A DNA stretch of 21,193 nucleotides from Anaerolineae bacterium. Lineage in GTDB: Bacteria; Chloroflexota; Anaerolineae; Anaerolineales; Villigracilaceae. Location of the stretch: the NCBI GenBank assembly GCA_017303735.1, contig JAFLCF010000064.1, positions 1-21,193 on the forward strand, read 5' to 3'. Shown here piece after piece: positions 1-8,571 of this stretch. The position numbers were made by a program, and so were the translations under genes. Every line of letters starts with the position of its first letter. Positions within the stretch are counted from its first letter, which is position 1. The notes under the pieces are model-generated. The model did not search any database and was not told where the DNA came from. It saw only the letters and a program-made list of their open reading frames with translations.

Positions 1-1402
1 CCAGCGAGATACCCTTATTACGGATCCACGCCTCGCCCGCCACTACAACCGGAATGCCCTGACTGGAAATTTCGATTCCGGTTTTTGTGTTGTAGATCAA
101 CACCGTGTCACATTCCTGCATGGCGGCATAGGTGCTGACCTGGCTTTCAGGCGGAATGACAAAGACATTAGGCGGTAACTGCGGGAATATTTTTTTTATT
201 TCAGCGACAATCGGCTGGCGTGAAGGAACCACGCCGCGAACTTCTGCCGGATGAACACGGATCAATAATTGCAGGTCCGGTCTTTTTTCAAAATAGTGTA
301 TGGTTTGAATGATCCAATCCAGCATGTCTTTGAATGCGTTGGAACGATAATGAAGCTGGGCATCCCACATCACGTTGGTCAACAGACCGACCACCGGGCG
401 TGAAAAATCCACACCGATCTCCGAGGCGATCTTTTCCAATCCACTTTCCGGTTTCTCATGAAACCAGATCCAATCTTCGGTGCCATACCAGCGGCTTTTC
501 AAGTAATCCATGGTCTTTTTTTCCACGGCTTCGGTCAATTCGATATTTTCCCATGACTCGACCGGTTCCGTGATCATGGTGTGATGATAAGAGGCACCAT
601 GGCTGAAAATAAAGGTTGACTTTCGATACGAGGGATTCCAATTCACAACAGCCGTTTGGTTCCGCCTGCATACCTCCCCAATGATCCCCTGTGGCACATA
701 AATTCCGTGATTGAAACATACTACATCGTATGTATTCTTCTCCAAAAGATTGGATGTAACTATAGCAGTCAACAACGCAGACTCAAGATAGCGCCTCAGA
801 ACTGGCTCGGCATGCGGCTCGTTGGAAAGATTTCCGCTGGCGTAGTAGCGCAGGGCTCCTGCTTTGGCATGCTCTCCGATAGCAAGCCCTTTCCATTCAT
901 AAGCATCTATATCATCAATAGAAATTTCCGCTACGATCTTCTTAACTTCCAGTGATTGCTCATGGGATACGAAATTTGAAAAACGATGAACAGGCAACCC
1001 AAGCGGAGAAAACAGGTCTTTTCCGTATGCGAAACACTTTCCACAGCGAGCTTGATTCGGAGAACTCAGGAACTGCTCCACCGGGTTACCACCAATTTTC
1101 GTAAGTTGACAGGCGGGTAAAAACTCATCACAAAGGAGAATTTCCACTTTCGCGCCGCGCAGAGTAAGTGCCACTGCCAAAACACTTTCGAGCAAGGCAC
1201 CCTGCTGGTATCCACCCATGCTGGTGGCGATGAGAATGCGAGGTGCTGTATTTCCAGGAACAGAGGAGGTACGCCAGTCTGCCGGTTGTTTTCCAACCAT
1301 CGAATCCCATAAAGACGCGTTCTTTTGAGGCGCCTTTCGCAACACCTTTTTTACTGACGCAACAATATTCGAGAGACCCTTTGGAATTGAGTTTTTAACC
1401 AT
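1..1402 (-). CDS. Capsule-polysaccharide-type glycosyltransferase, partial (3' end beyond left edge)
   Basis: An open frame runs without a stop from an ATG at 1402 to the window edge, giving 467 residues. After a basic N-terminus, a beta strand and glycine turn follow (RILIATSMGGYQQG, 55-68), as at the start of GT-B glycosyltransferases. Residues 382-387 read RVHPAE, the motif typical of capsule-biosynthesis/surface-carbohydrate transferases, and the visible end (GIPVVVAGEAWIRNKGIS) matches the donor-site segment of that group. Four cysteines (C91, C98, C120, C123; the last two as CGKC) could bind a metal or form a structural cluster. The start lies 13 bases after the stop of the methyltransferase gene, so it is the last visible gene of the same operon. 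I infer a cytoplasmic transferase acting on the exported polymer; donor and acceptor are unknown. The missing C-terminus prevents a firm family call. Confidence 0.75.
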   Translation of the reverse strand, partial: MVKNSIPKGLSNIVASVKKVLRKAPQKNASLWDSMVGKQPADWRTSSVPGNTAPRILIATSMGGYQQGALLESVLAVALTLRGAKVEILLCDEFLPACQLTKIGGNPVEQFLSSPNQARCGKCFAYGKDLFSPLGLPVHRFSNFVSHEQSLEVKKIVAEISIDDIDAYEWKGLAIGEHAKAGALRYYASGNLSNEPHAEPVLRRYLESALLTAIVTSNLLEKNTYDVVCFNHGIYVPQGIIGEVCRRNQTAVVNWNPSYRKSTFIFSHGASYHHTMITEPVESWENIELTEAVEKKTMDYLKSRWYGTEDWIWFHEKPESGLEKIASEIGVDFSRPVVGLLTNVMWDAQLHYRSNAFKDMLDWIIQTIHYFEKRPDLQLLIRVHPAEVRGVVPSRQPIVAEIKKIFPQLPPNVFVIPPESQVSTYAAMQECDTVLIYNTKTGIEISSQGIPVVVAGEAWIRNKGISL

Positions 1403-1415
1403 GAGTCAGCAACCG

Positions 1416-2201
1416 TTATAGTTTGACCAAAACACACTGCTCAGTAAAAGGATGAAGAAGGAAATAATCCTGGCGCCCCTGCATGAATTCTTCTACAGCC
1501 TTAATAACACCAGGGCAGGAGCGTGTGCCATAATCATCTACTACGATTACACCGCCACGCACCAGATGCTTGTCAAAGAAATTTAGCCCAAAATATATGG
1601 GTTCATACAGATCCACATCCAGGTGAACAAAACCAAATTTTCGATCTTGAACTTCATGACATGTATCCTGAAATCTGCCTTGATGGGCTCTAACTTGATC
1701 AAACATACTCAGATATTCCTTTACATCTAAGAAGCTTACATCATTAAACATACCCGTTTTATGTTGATACGAATCAGATTTTTCGCTAATATCCTTTTTA
1801 GAATGTCCCTCGAACGTATCAAAACAATGGATCGTTTTCAGAGGCAACCTCAACGCTTTACACACCGAAGCAATAAAGTAGGTTGTTCCACCTCTATATG
1901 TGCCAACTTCGGCTAAGTCCATATCGACACCCAAACTACCCAGTCGTTTTACCTGCATCAACGCCTGGTAGATAACATACAAGCGGTCATAATATAGTAA
2001 AGTTCTTCCATCACGGATCGGAGCATCTGCCAAAGATTTGAATTCAGAGTTATCAAGAATATTGATTCCCTTGGCAGCAGCTTTTCCATAGTAATCCGGT
2101 ACATAATGATAGTTAGGACGATAGGGAAATACATCCCAGCCCATTTTTTGAGCTACTTCCCGAATCATCTTCCATTTTCGTTTTTGAGAACTAATTTTCA
2201 T
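1416..2201 (-). CDS. TylF/MycF-family SAM-dependent O-methyltransferase
   Basis: A 261-residue protein matching the macrocin O-methyltransferase (TylF) family in length and motif order. The SAM-binding loop is EVGTYRGG (98-105), CFDTFEG (126-132) closes the second Rossmann strand, and HLDVDLYEP (193-201) plus GGVIVVDDYG (216-225) carry the acidic residues that bind Mg2+ in MycF/TylF. Known members methylate sugar hydroxyls of antibiotics, and similar genes are common in surface-glycan loci. Here, between an SGNH protein and a capsule-type transferase, it most likely caps or decorates a sugar of the exported polymer; that substrate is inference. The ATG at 2201 is preceded by GAGGTGAT (GAGG ending four bases before the start), one of the better ribosome-binding sites in the locus. 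The gap to the upstream stop is 30 bases. Confidence 0.88.
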   Translation of the reverse strand: MKISSQKRKWKMIREVAQKMGWDVFPYRPNYHYVPDYYGKAAAKGINILDNSEFKSLADAPIRDGRTLLYYDRLYVIYQALMQVKRLGSLGVDMDLAEVGTYRGGTTYFIASVCKALRLPLKTIHCFDTFEGHSKKDISEKSDSYQHKTGMFNDVSFLDVKEYLSMFDQVRAHQGRFQDTCHEVQDRKFGFVHLDVDLYEPIYFGLNFFDKHLVRGGVIVVDDYGTRSCPGVIKAVEEFMQGRQDYFLLHPFTEQCVLVKL

Positions 2202-2231
2202 ATCACCTCTACATTGTGATCTAGATCTAAC

Positions 2232-3239
2232 TCAAGAAATCATCTTCACGATTTCGCCTGCCAGACGTGCGCGTCCTTGCTGGTTAAGATGCTCAGTGGC
2301 ATTATCATCACTAAAAAAACAACCTGCCTCAAGAAGGGTACTAAAGTCCTCAAATCTGACATTATTATCCGTTTGATGGAGGGATAGACTATTCGAAATC
2401 ATACTAACATTCGACTTAACTGCTTCTATGAATTCCTGTCCAACGTATTTCCTGCCAGCCTCCCAGTTAATCGGTGTAACATATAGAACAATGGGAATTC
2501 GTAGAACCGAAAGTATATGTACACACTCTTCCAATGTTTTAATTTTCGGATGGTCGTCAGCAAGTGGGTGCATATAATGGTAAATAAATATTTGGCGAAG
2601 ACGATAGTTCTTCTGATCTTCGTTTTTTGGCTTTGAAGCAATCATGTTTCGAAACTGTCCGATGCGGTTAAATTCTGTAAATGGATATTTAACTGGTATG
2701 GCATCAAACAGCCTGAGAAGATACGCTGTGACGGGGACTTCGCCGACGGTTGCAATTTCACAGGGTGGATTGGACAAATAACGTTCAACAGCCCGAACCT
2801 CATCTCGAAATTGCCATGCAGGGTAAAAATCCCATTGCGGCGAAAAACTCCGCAAATTGATCGGCAGGATCACAACCTTCGGTCTCCTTTTGGTTTTATC
2901 AAGTACCTCGATTAGACTTTTATAAACCTGCATATGATAAGCCGTATGGGCAATGCTTAAAAGGCTAAATCTGCCATTCAGTTTTTTTGAAAGCATTCGA
3001 TCAAGGGTATCCGTATCCGTATCGTCGCGAGAGACCCGCAGCAAGACCGAGTCGCCCAAAAACAAAATATCGGGAGCAGAAACCTTGTTGTTAAACGCTT
3101 CAAGTAATTTCACCAATTCAGGATATGGAGGCAGAGATTCCGCACTCTTCCTGACCCTGCCAACAGTAAGGCTATAAACATCCATTAATGCAAGAAGAAA
3201 CTTCGTCATCATCGCGGAAAAGTCCAGAGAGACGGTCAT
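2232..3239 (-). CDS. SGNH/GDSL-hydrolase-like protein, putative polysaccharide O-acyl modification
   Basis: A 335-residue protein with the block I motif of SGNH esterases, ILFLGDSVL (58-66), where S64 would be the nucleophile. A C-terminal block resembles block V (EHLNQQGRARLA, H317). The usual DxxH acid is not in place: the residue three before H317 is alanine, and the nearest aspartates are D311 and D312. Related AlgJ/AlgX-like and DUF-type SGNH proteins in glycan loci add or remove acetyl groups; whether this one is catalytic is open. A hydrophobic N-terminal stretch (about 10-28) is too weak to call a signal peptide. The gene begins 16 bases after the ABC ATPase stop and precedes the methyltransferase, which suits a decoration step. 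ATG start at 3239 with only a weak GGATG upstream. Confidence 0.7.
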   Translation of the reverse strand: MTVSLDFSAMMTKFLLALMDVYSLTVGRVRKSAESLPPYPELVKLLEAFNNKVSAPDILFLGDSVLLRVSRDDTDTDTLDRMLSKKLNGRFSLLSIAHTAYHMQVYKSLIEVLDKTKRRPKVVILPINLRSFSPQWDFYPAWQFRDEVRAVERYLSNPPCEIATVGEVPVTAYLLRLFDAIPVKYPFTEFNRIGQFRNMIASKPKNEDQKNYRLRQIFIYHYMHPLADDHPKIKTLEECVHILSVLRIPIVLYVTPINWEAGRKYVGQEFIEAVKSNVSMISNSLSLHQTDNNVRFEDFSTLLEAGCFFSDDNATEHLNQQGRARLAGEIVKMIS

Positions 3240-3249
3240 TTAACATCCA

Positions 3250-3268
3250 TGCCGGTTAGATACCGGCA
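3250..3268. repeat. Short GC-rich hairpin at the wzt/SGNH gene border
   Basis: A perfect 7-base-pair inverted repeat (TGCCGGT / ACCGGCA) with a five-base loop TAGAT covers the stop codon of the ABC ATPase gene and the start of the 16-base gap before the next gene. No T-run follows on the transcribed strand, so it is not a typical intrinsic terminator. It could stabilise the upstream message end or tune translation of the next gene. Confidence 0.4.
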
Positions 3269-4551
3269 GAACCCTTGAAGGTCAATTCCCAATTCAACAA
3301 AGGGCGCAATGCACTGACCATATTCTCTGCATAATCGCCTCTTGCCGAAGGAACTGTCATCGAGTCGAAAACTTGAAAACTTAAGATATCCTGCACCCTG
3401 ACAAAATGTTGCTTAACACCGATAGAGGTAAAGATCGAAACGCCAACCGTGTATTCGTTCTCACCAAGCAAATGCGGAGGAATGAACACCCTAGAGATAT
3501 AACGCCCAAAAGACTCACGTTTCACTTCCTTTGGTTCAATAGAGGCAAAAGCACAAACACCTTGACTATAGAATAAGGCAGCGCAACGGAAACGCAGGTT
3601 TGGCTGTTTAACCAGATATTCGATCTCCAATGCCAGTGAATCCTTCACTTCAACTACTGAAGAGGCGAATGAATCATCATTACGAATTAATTTAACTGAG
3701 AGGAGTTTTAACTCATCAGTACCGGGAGCATTTTCAAGAGACCATTTGCGTCCCTCATCCATCGAATCCGACCCTTGTAAATATTTTCCGGTAACCTCCG
3801 AGGCAGTCCCATCCTCGACCAGCAAACCTCCATCCATCAGCAAAGCTCGGGAACACAGTCTGTTGATCGCTGACATATTATGACTAACAAATAATACAGT
3901 ACGTCCCTCATTGGCAACATCGCCCATCTTGCCCAAGCACTTCTTCTGGAACTCTGCATCGCCCACAGCAAGTACTTCGTCCACCACCAGAATATCAGGT
4001 TCGAGGTGTGCGGCAACCGCAAAAGCAAGGCGTACATACATCCCGCTTGAATAACGTTTAACTGGAGTATCGATAAATTTTTCAACGCCTGAAAACCCCA
4101 CGATCTCGTCGAATTTTCGATTTACCTCTGCACGACTCATACCAAGGATGGCACCATTCAAATATGTATTCTCTCGTCCTGTCAGCTCGGGATGAAAACC
4201 GGTTCCAACTTCAAGCAGGCTTGCAATTCGTCCTTTGACCTTTACGACCCCGGATGTTGGTGCTGTCACTTGGGAAAGAATCTTCAATAATGTGCTTTTC
4301 CCTGCTCCATTCCTGCCAACAATACCCAATGCCTCTCCTTGCCGCACCTTGAAATCAATGTTCTTAAGCGCCAAGATCGTTTCACCCATTCGATTACCAT
4401 AATCAATCTCACCGATCTTGGCATATGGATCAGACTTACCCCTTTGTTTTGCCCACCAGCGATTCAAATCACCAAAGAATGTACCAGTGCCGATCACGCC
4501 TAGTCGATAGTTTTTTGAGACATCTTCAACAGAAATAACTACATCTGACAT
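3256..4551 (-). CDS. wzt: Polysaccharide ABC exporter ATPase with C-terminal Wzt-like domain
   Basis: A 431-residue ATPase that powers export of a finished polysaccharide across the cytoplasmic membrane. Visible are Walker A GRNGAGKST (79-87), the signature YSSGM (167-171, the usual Wzt/TagH/KpsT variant of LSGGQ), Walker B ILVVDE (187-192) and the switch histidine H224. Residues about 265-431 form an extra domain placed like the carbohydrate-binding domain of Wzt, which recognises the capped polymer end. Together with the ATPase length, this favours the Wzt class over shorter KpsT-like ATPases. I chose the ATG at 4551, one base after the permease stop, because MSDVVISVEDVSKNY starts as the family does; an in-frame TTG at 4581 would overlap the permease gene. 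Paired with the permease upstream. The polymer is probably the one containing the amino sugar made by the wbp genes (inference). Confidence 0.93.
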   Translation of the reverse strand: MSDVVISVEDVSKNYRLGVIGTGTFFGDLNRWWAKQRGKSDPYAKIGEIDYGNRMGETILALKNIDFKVRQGEALGIVGRNGAGKSTLLKILSQVTAPTSGVVKVKGRIASLLEVGTGFHPELTGRENTYLNGAILGMSRAEVNRKFDEIVGFSGVEKFIDTPVKRYSSGMYVRLAFAVAAHLEPDILVVDEVLAVGDAEFQKKCLGKMGDVANEGRTVLFVSHNMSAINRLCSRALLMDGGLLVEDGTASEVTGKYLQGSDSMDEGRKWSLENAPGTDELKLLSVKLIRNDDSFASSVVEVKDSLALEIEYLVKQPNLRFRCAALFYSQGVCAFASIEPKEVKRESFGRYISRVFIPPHLLGENEYTVGVSIFTSIGVKQHFVRVQDILSFQVFDSMTVPSARGDYAENMVSALRPLLNWELTFKGSAGI

Positions 4552-4552
4552 T

Positions 4553-5410
4553 TTATACCGTATCCATAAACGTAGCTTCAACGCGATTAAAGATGAGAAT
4601 ACCTGTTAACACCACCACAATCACAAATACAAGGCTGTATAACAGATATAACGGAGATAAAGAACTCGTCCCTAAAAAAGCCATGCGAAAGAATTCGACA
4701 ACTGGTGTCATCGGGTTGGCGAGAATCAACCACCGCCACTGTTCATCTACTGATGAAAGAGGGTAAATCACCGGAGTCCCATACATCAGCAGCTGCACAC
4801 CGAACGCAACCAGTTTTTGCAAATCACGATATTTTGTTGTAAGGGAAGAAATGATAATCCCCAGCCCCAGCCCCATGCCCGCCATGATCGCAAGCAGGGC
4901 AGGCAAAAGTAATATCCAGAGAGTTGGGTACACCATGGAACCTGACATTTTAAAATAAATAAAAAATCCCAAAAATATCCCGAATTGAATCCCAAATGAA
5001 AGCAGATTTGAAATGACGATGGAAATAGGAGTAATCAAGCGGGGAAAGTAAACCTTTCCAAAAATGCCCGCATTTGCTCTAAAAGTATCAGACGTGCTCA
5101 TAAGACAAGCTGAAAAATAGGACCAAACTGTATTCCCTGTCATATAAAACAAGAAAGGAGGAAGCCCATCTGTTGAAAGCTTAGCAATGTTTCCAAAAAT
5201 GACCGTAAACACCACCGTGGTCGCAATCGGTTGCACGACATGCCATAATGGTCCTAAAATTGTTTGTTTATAGGTCGAGACAAAATCGCGCCAGACAAAT
5301 AACCACACCAGGTCACGATAACGCCACAACTCTCCCAAGCGCAGGTCCCACCATGAACGCTGAGGACGTAGGATAAGCGTCCACTCTTCATTTGATGATT
5401 TTAATTCCAT
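4553..5410 (-). CDS. wzm: Polysaccharide ABC exporter permease (ABC-2 type)
   Basis: An ABC-2 family membrane protein of 285 residues (287 if the ATG at 5416 is used). It begins with a short cytoplasmic arm containing the family motif RDFVSTYKQTILGPLW, then about six hydrophobic segments (VVQPIATTVVFTVIF, FLFYMTGNTVWSYF, ISIVISNLLSFGIQ, LLLPALLAIMAGMG, LLMYGTPVIYPLS, LYLLYSLVFVIVVVL). This is the Wzm/TagG/KpsM type that forms the channel with the ATPase encoded directly downstream. Two ATGs are possible: 5416, one base after the aminotransferase stop, and 5410, which has AGGA five bases upstream. I prefer 5410 on the ribosome-binding-site evidence. It follows the UDP-sugar genes with no real gap, so synthesis and export genes are likely co-transcribed. 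Confidence 0.92.
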   Translation of the reverse strand: MELKSSNEEWTLILRPQRSWWDLRLGELWRYRDLVWLFVWRDFVSTYKQTILGPLWHVVQPIATTVVFTVIFGNIAKLSTDGLPPFLFYMTGNTVWSYFSACLMSTSDTFRANAGIFGKVYFPRLITPISIVISNLLSFGIQFGIFLGFFIYFKMSGSMVYPTLWILLLPALLAIMAGMGLGLGIIISSLTTKYRDLQKLVAFGVQLLMYGTPVIYPLSSVDEQWRWLILANPMTPVVEFFRMAFLGTSSLSPLYLLYSLVFVIVVVLTGILIFNRVEATFMDTV

Positions 5411-5417
5411 CGACATC

Positions 5418-6518
5418 CTATTTACTCACAAACTCGCGCACAGCCGCGATCACTTCATCCTGCTGTGCCAAAGTCATCTCAGGGTAAAGCGGCAAAGCAA
5501 GCGTTTCTTTTGCGGCTTTTTCGGCATGAGGGAAATCGCCTTCTTTATAGCCGAACTTTTTACATGGCATCGATAGATGCGGCGGGAGCGGATAATACAC
5601 TTCTGAGGCAATCCCTTTATCTTTCAAGAATGCCTGCAACGTGTCCCGTTTTGACGTGCGAATGACATACAAGTGATAAACATGTTTTGCCCATTCGCGT
5701 TCAACCGGCGTGACGATCCCCAACGGCGCAAGATGCTCATCATATCGTTTTGAAAGTTCGCGGCGTTTTTCGTTCCACCCATCCAGATGCGGAAGCTTTG
5801 CCTGCAAGATCGCCGCCTGCATCGCATCTAGGCGGCTGTTATAGCCAACCATTTCAGAATAATATTTTTTCTTCCAGCCGTGTGCGCGCAGCATACGCAT
5901 CTGTTCGGCAAGCGCCGTGTCGTTCGTCGCCACCGCACCACCATCGCCATAGGCGCCGAGGTTCTTGGTAGGGAAGAAACTCAAACAACCGATGTCTCCA
6001 AGCGAACCGGTCTTCTTTCCAAGATATTCTGCACCAAATCCCTGCGCATTATCTTCAATAACTTTCAATCCATGCTTGCGCGCGATTTCCAAAATCGGAT
6101 TCATCTCCGCCGGGTGCCCATATAAATGGACAGGGATGATCGCTTTCGTCTTCGGCGTAATGGCGGACTCGATCTTGCTTACATCGATCTGATAACTTTG
6201 CGGGTCCACATCCACGATCACCGGCTTCGCACCCACAGACATGACCGTGCCAGCCGTGGCAAAAAATGTATAAGCAGGGATAATAACTTCATCACCAGCG
6301 CCGATATTCAAAGCACGCAATGCAATGACCAATGCGTCCGTTCCTGAAGCCAGCCCGATTGCATGTTGAACACCGAGATAAGAAGCTATACTCTCTTCGA
6401 ACTTCACCACCTGCGGACCTAAAATAAAATGACCAGACTCCAGTGTAGACAACACTGCCGCGTCGATCTCTTTTTTGATGGAATGATACTGAGCTGTAAG
6501 ATCAACCAATGAAATCAT
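5418..6518 (-). CDS. wbpE: DegT/DnrJ/EryC1-family aminotransferase, WbpE/WlbC type
   Basis: A PLP-dependent sugar aminotransferase of 366 residues, normal for the family. SGTDA (58-62) binds the cofactor phosphate, EDNAQ (155-159) holds the aspartate that contacts the PLP ring nitrogen, and [14 protein letters not shown] (181-194) contains the Schiff-base lysine K185. Alone, the sequence could be any NDP-3- or 4-keto-sugar aminotransferase. Next to a WbpB-like oxidoreductase and a WbpD-like acetyltransferase, the best assignment is transfer of an amino group from glutamate to C3 of UDP-3-keto-GlcNAcA, giving UDP-GlcNAc(3NH2)A. The ATG at 6518 overlaps the acetyltransferase stop as ATGA, which indicates translational coupling. 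Cytoplasmic. Confidence 0.87.
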   Translation of the reverse strand: MISLVDLTAQYHSIKKEIDAAVLSTLESGHFILGPQVVKFEESIASYLGVQHAIGLASGTDALVIALRALNIGAGDEVIIPAYTFFATAGTVMSVGAKPVIVDVDPQSYQIDVSKIESAITPKTKAIIPVHLYGHPAEMNPILEIARKHGLKVIEDNAQGFGAEYLGKKTGSLGDIGCLSFFPTKNLGAYGDGGAVATNDTALAEQMRMLRAHGWKKKYYSEMVGYNSRLDAMQAAILQAKLPHLDGWNEKRRELSKRYDEHLAPLGIVTPVEREWAKHVYHLYVIRTSKRDTLQAFLKDKGIASEVYYPLPPHLSMPCKKFGYKEGDFPHAEKAAKETLALPLYPEMTLAQQDEVIAAVREFVSK

Positions 6519-7129
6519 GCTTTGCCTCGTTTGGATACGACTTCGTCACTCAACGCATCGCTCTCCGAAATAACCACTTGATCCTGCTTTCTGTAAGCAT
6601 CTCCGCACCTTGGGCATACGGCGCGATCACCTTCAAAGGTCAACTGCTCGCCACATTGACATACCCACCCGCGCACACGAGCCGGAGTGCCATACACCAG
6701 CGCATAATCAGGCACGTCTTTCGTCACCACAGCACCCGCACCGACAAAGCAATACCGTCCAAGTGTTGTACCGCAGACAATGGTTGCATTCGCCCCGACC
6801 GAAGCACCTTTGCGCACTAAGGTTGTTTTATATTCATCCTTGCGGTTGACATGGCTGCGCGGATTAATAACATTGGTGAACACCATTGAAGGTCCCAGAA
6901 AAACATCGTCTTCCACGATCACGCCGGTATACAGTGAGACGTTATTCTGTATCTTTACATTCGTCCCAATGGTCACATCTGACGAGACCAACACATTCTG
7001 ACCAATGTTACAGCGTTCGCCGATTTTTGCATTCGGCATCACATGGCAAAAATGCCATATCTTCGTGCCCTCGCCGATCTCGGCACCTTCATCGACATAA
7101 CTGGATTCGTGAACAAAATATTCTGACAT
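6515..7129 (-). CDS. wbpD: UDP-amino-sugar N-acetyltransferase, WbpD/WlbB type, with C-terminal zinc ribbon
   Basis: A left-handed beta-helix acetyltransferase of 204 residues. Hexapeptide repeats run from about residue 8 to 150 ([41 protein letters not shown]). The region [20 protein letters not shown] (77-96) closely matches my recollection of WlbB/WbpD, which acetylates the 3-amino group of UDP-GlcNAc(3NH2)A with acetyl-CoA. After the helix, CQCG (157-160) and CPRCG (172-176) form a four-cysteine ribbon that probably holds one zinc; some family members carry this, many do not. A polar tail of about 25 residues follows. It starts one base after the wbpB stop and its TGA overlaps the wbpE ATG. 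Cytoplasmic, probably trimeric as known for the family. Confidence 0.92.
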   Translation of the reverse strand: MSEYFVHESSYVDEGAEIGEGTKIWHFCHVMPNAKIGERCNIGQNVLVSSDVTIGTNVKIQNNVSLYTGVIVEDDVFLGPSMVFTNVINPRSHVNRKDEYKTTLVRKGASVGANATIVCGTTLGRYCFVGAGAVVTKDVPDYALVYGTPARVRGWVCQCGEQLTFEGDRAVCPRCGDAYRKQDQVVISESDALSDEVVSKRGKA

Positions 7130-7130
7130 T

Positions 7131-8072
7131 TTATTTCTTCAATAGCGGATGCGCCAAAGTATCCAATGGCGAAATCTCAGCCGTGCGTATCTTATGAGTC
7201 AATTCAACCGACGGACGGGCTTCCTTGATTCCAAACCCGCGTCCGGCAAGCATCTCTTCATAGACTTTTGTGTGCAAGTCTGTAAACCCTTCAGAAAATT
7301 CGATCTCTTTGCCATCCACTGTGATGGAACGGTACGTGGTTTTGTTATTTGCCTTTGCCTGCTCTGGGAGGTCATTCCGATTGACCGACAGGAACCAGCG
7401 CACCCGAGCACGCTCCAGTTCGATGAAACCAGACATGCGTTCATCATCCGCATGATAGACCTTGATGCCGTTCACGGAACCGAAGAGCCACATGAGCAGG
7501 TCGAAGAAATGAATGCCAATGTTTGTTGCCACACCACCAGATTTGTCGTGATTGCCCTTCCACGAAACCTGATACCACGGTCCACGGCTGGTGATGTAGG
7601 TCATCTCAACTTCATGCATCTGGTTTGAAGATCGTAAAGACTCACGGAGTTCGATCAGGCTGGGGTGGACTCGTAATTGCAAGATGGTGTGGACGCGGCG
7701 TTTCGTCTCCGCTTCGATCTCTTCGAGGGCATCCAAATTCCAGGGGTTGATCACGAGTGGTTTTTCGCAGATCACATCTGCTCCCACGCGCAGGGCAAGG
7801 CGGCAGTGTGAATCATGTAAATAGTTGGGCGAACAGACCGAAACAAAGTGGACGCGATCTTCCTCTGGTCCACGGCGAAGTTTTTCGAGATAACGGTCGA
7901 AGCGTTCGATCTCAGTGAAGAAGCGGATGTCGTAAGAATATTGATCGAGCACACCGACCGAGTCTTTGGGGTCGATGGCTGCCAACAGACGATTGCCTGT
8001 ATCGCGTATGGCACGCAGATGACGGGGGGCAATATATCCGCCTACGCCAATCACAGCAAAGTTTTTCGACAT
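7131..8072 (-). CDS. wbpB: UDP-GlcNAcA 3-dehydrogenase, Gfo/Idh/MocA family (WbpB/WlbA type)
   Basis: An NAD-dependent oxidoreductase of 313 residues. The Rossmann motif is [16 protein letters not shown] (7-22), which contains the G-x-x-GYIAPRH stretch characteristic of WlbA/WbpB. EKP (103-105, K104) and NIGIHFFD (184-191, H188) are the catalytic motifs of the Gfo/Idh/MocA superfamily. Further WlbA-like stretches are LTYITSRG-like 157-164, [13 protein letters not shown] and the SEGFTDLH region. The known reaction oxidises C3 of UDP-GlcNAcA, preparing it for the neighbouring aminotransferase. The frame extends upstream to a TTG at 8171 inside the regulator gene, but homology begins at [10 protein letters not shown] chose the ATG at 8072, which has GGA at a suitable distance; the ATG at 8081 is the alternative. 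It follows the regulator stop by 13 bases. Confidence 0.93.
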   Translation of the reverse strand: MSKNFAVIGVGGYIAPRHLRAIRDTGNRLLAAIDPKDSVGVLDQYSYDIRFFTEIERFDRYLEKLRRGPEEDRVHFVSVCSPNYLHDSHCRLALRVGADVICEKPLVINPWNLDALEEIEAETKRRVHTILQLRVHPSLIELRESLRSSNQMHEVEMTYITSRGPWYQVSWKGNHDKSGGVATNIGIHFFDLLMWLFGSVNGIKVYHADDERMSGFIELERARVRWFLSVNRNDLPEQAKANNKTTYRSITVDGKEIEFSEGFTDLHTKVYEEMLAGRGFGIKEARPSVELTHKIRTAEISPLDTLAHPLLKK

Positions 8073-8085
8073 AATATCCATTTCG

Positions 8086-8550
8086 TTAATGTGACCGGAC
8101 CCGATATCCGTTTCCATCTGCCTCGAGCATGTATTCTTCGGGCAGGTCGCTGATCTTGATACCGGCTTCAATGCAGGTCAGACGCAAAATATCCATCACC
8201 TGATCGTCGCCATTGAGATAAACGCTTTTCACACCTTTTTGTTTTAGGTCTGTTGCAAGCAGTTTTGCCTTTTCGCGCAAGTCGCTATAAAACTTGAGCG
8301 AATCGCGCGCATAAGACATGGCGCGTTGGGTAAAGACCTTTACACCTTCGGAGGTCAGGTCATACTGCAGGCGCGTGCGGTCGAGGTGTGAAACCTTGAC
8401 CCAGCCGCGAACAACGAGGCGTTTGATATACCAATTGACACTGCCCACAGCAATGCCGAGGCGCTTTGAGAGACTCGCCTGCGTAACGAGAGAATCCTGT
8501 GCGATCTCGTCAAGCAGGGCGTATTCGTGCGGTTTGATTTTCGTATTCAT
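8086..8550 (-). CDS. MarR-like winged-helix regulator associated with polysaccharide loci
   Basis: A 154-residue protein. Residues about 8-75 form a winged helix-turn-helix: helices around EYALLDEIAQ, a recognition region TQASLSKRLGIAVGSVNWYI (23-42) and a wing near HLDRTRLQYDLT. This resembles the EPS-associated MarR-type regulators found at the head of exopolysaccharide loci. After a helical linker rich in Lys/Leu (80-105), residues 106-131 (GVKSVYLNGDDQVMDILRL...) look like the first strand-turn-helix of a Rossmann-like domain, short and with a degraded glycine motif. That could be a remnant of a nucleotide-sugar-sensing domain (inference). It is the first gene after promoter 8572-8600 and precedes wbpB by 13 bases, so it probably controls the sugar/export operon and itself. 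The start lacks a Shine-Dalgarno sequence. Whether it activates or represses is unknown. Confidence 0.78.
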   Translation of the reverse strand: MNTKIKPHEYALLDEIAQDSLVTQASLSKRLGIAVGSVNWYIKRLVVRGWVKVSHLDRTRLQYDLTSEGVKVFTQRAMSYARDSLKFYSDLREKAKLLATDLKQKGVKSVYLNGDDQVMDILRLTCIEAGIKISDLPEEYMLEADGNGYRVRSH

Positions 8551-8571
8551 ATTTGAGCGTTCAGTTTTTGA

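Noticed and set aside
2218..2227. GATCTAGATC palindrome between the SGNH and methyltransferase genes
   Set aside because: Ten bases of simple symmetry in an AT-rich 30-base gap; easily due to chance and no second copy seen.
7149..7628. 159-codon open frame on the plus strand
   Set aside because: It is antisense to wbpB, which has clear family motifs throughout; no recognisable domain or ribosome-binding site.
8073..8171. Longer start of wbpB at TTG 8171
   Set aside because: Would overlap the regulator gene, adds residues unlike the family, and homology begins at the ATG at 8072.
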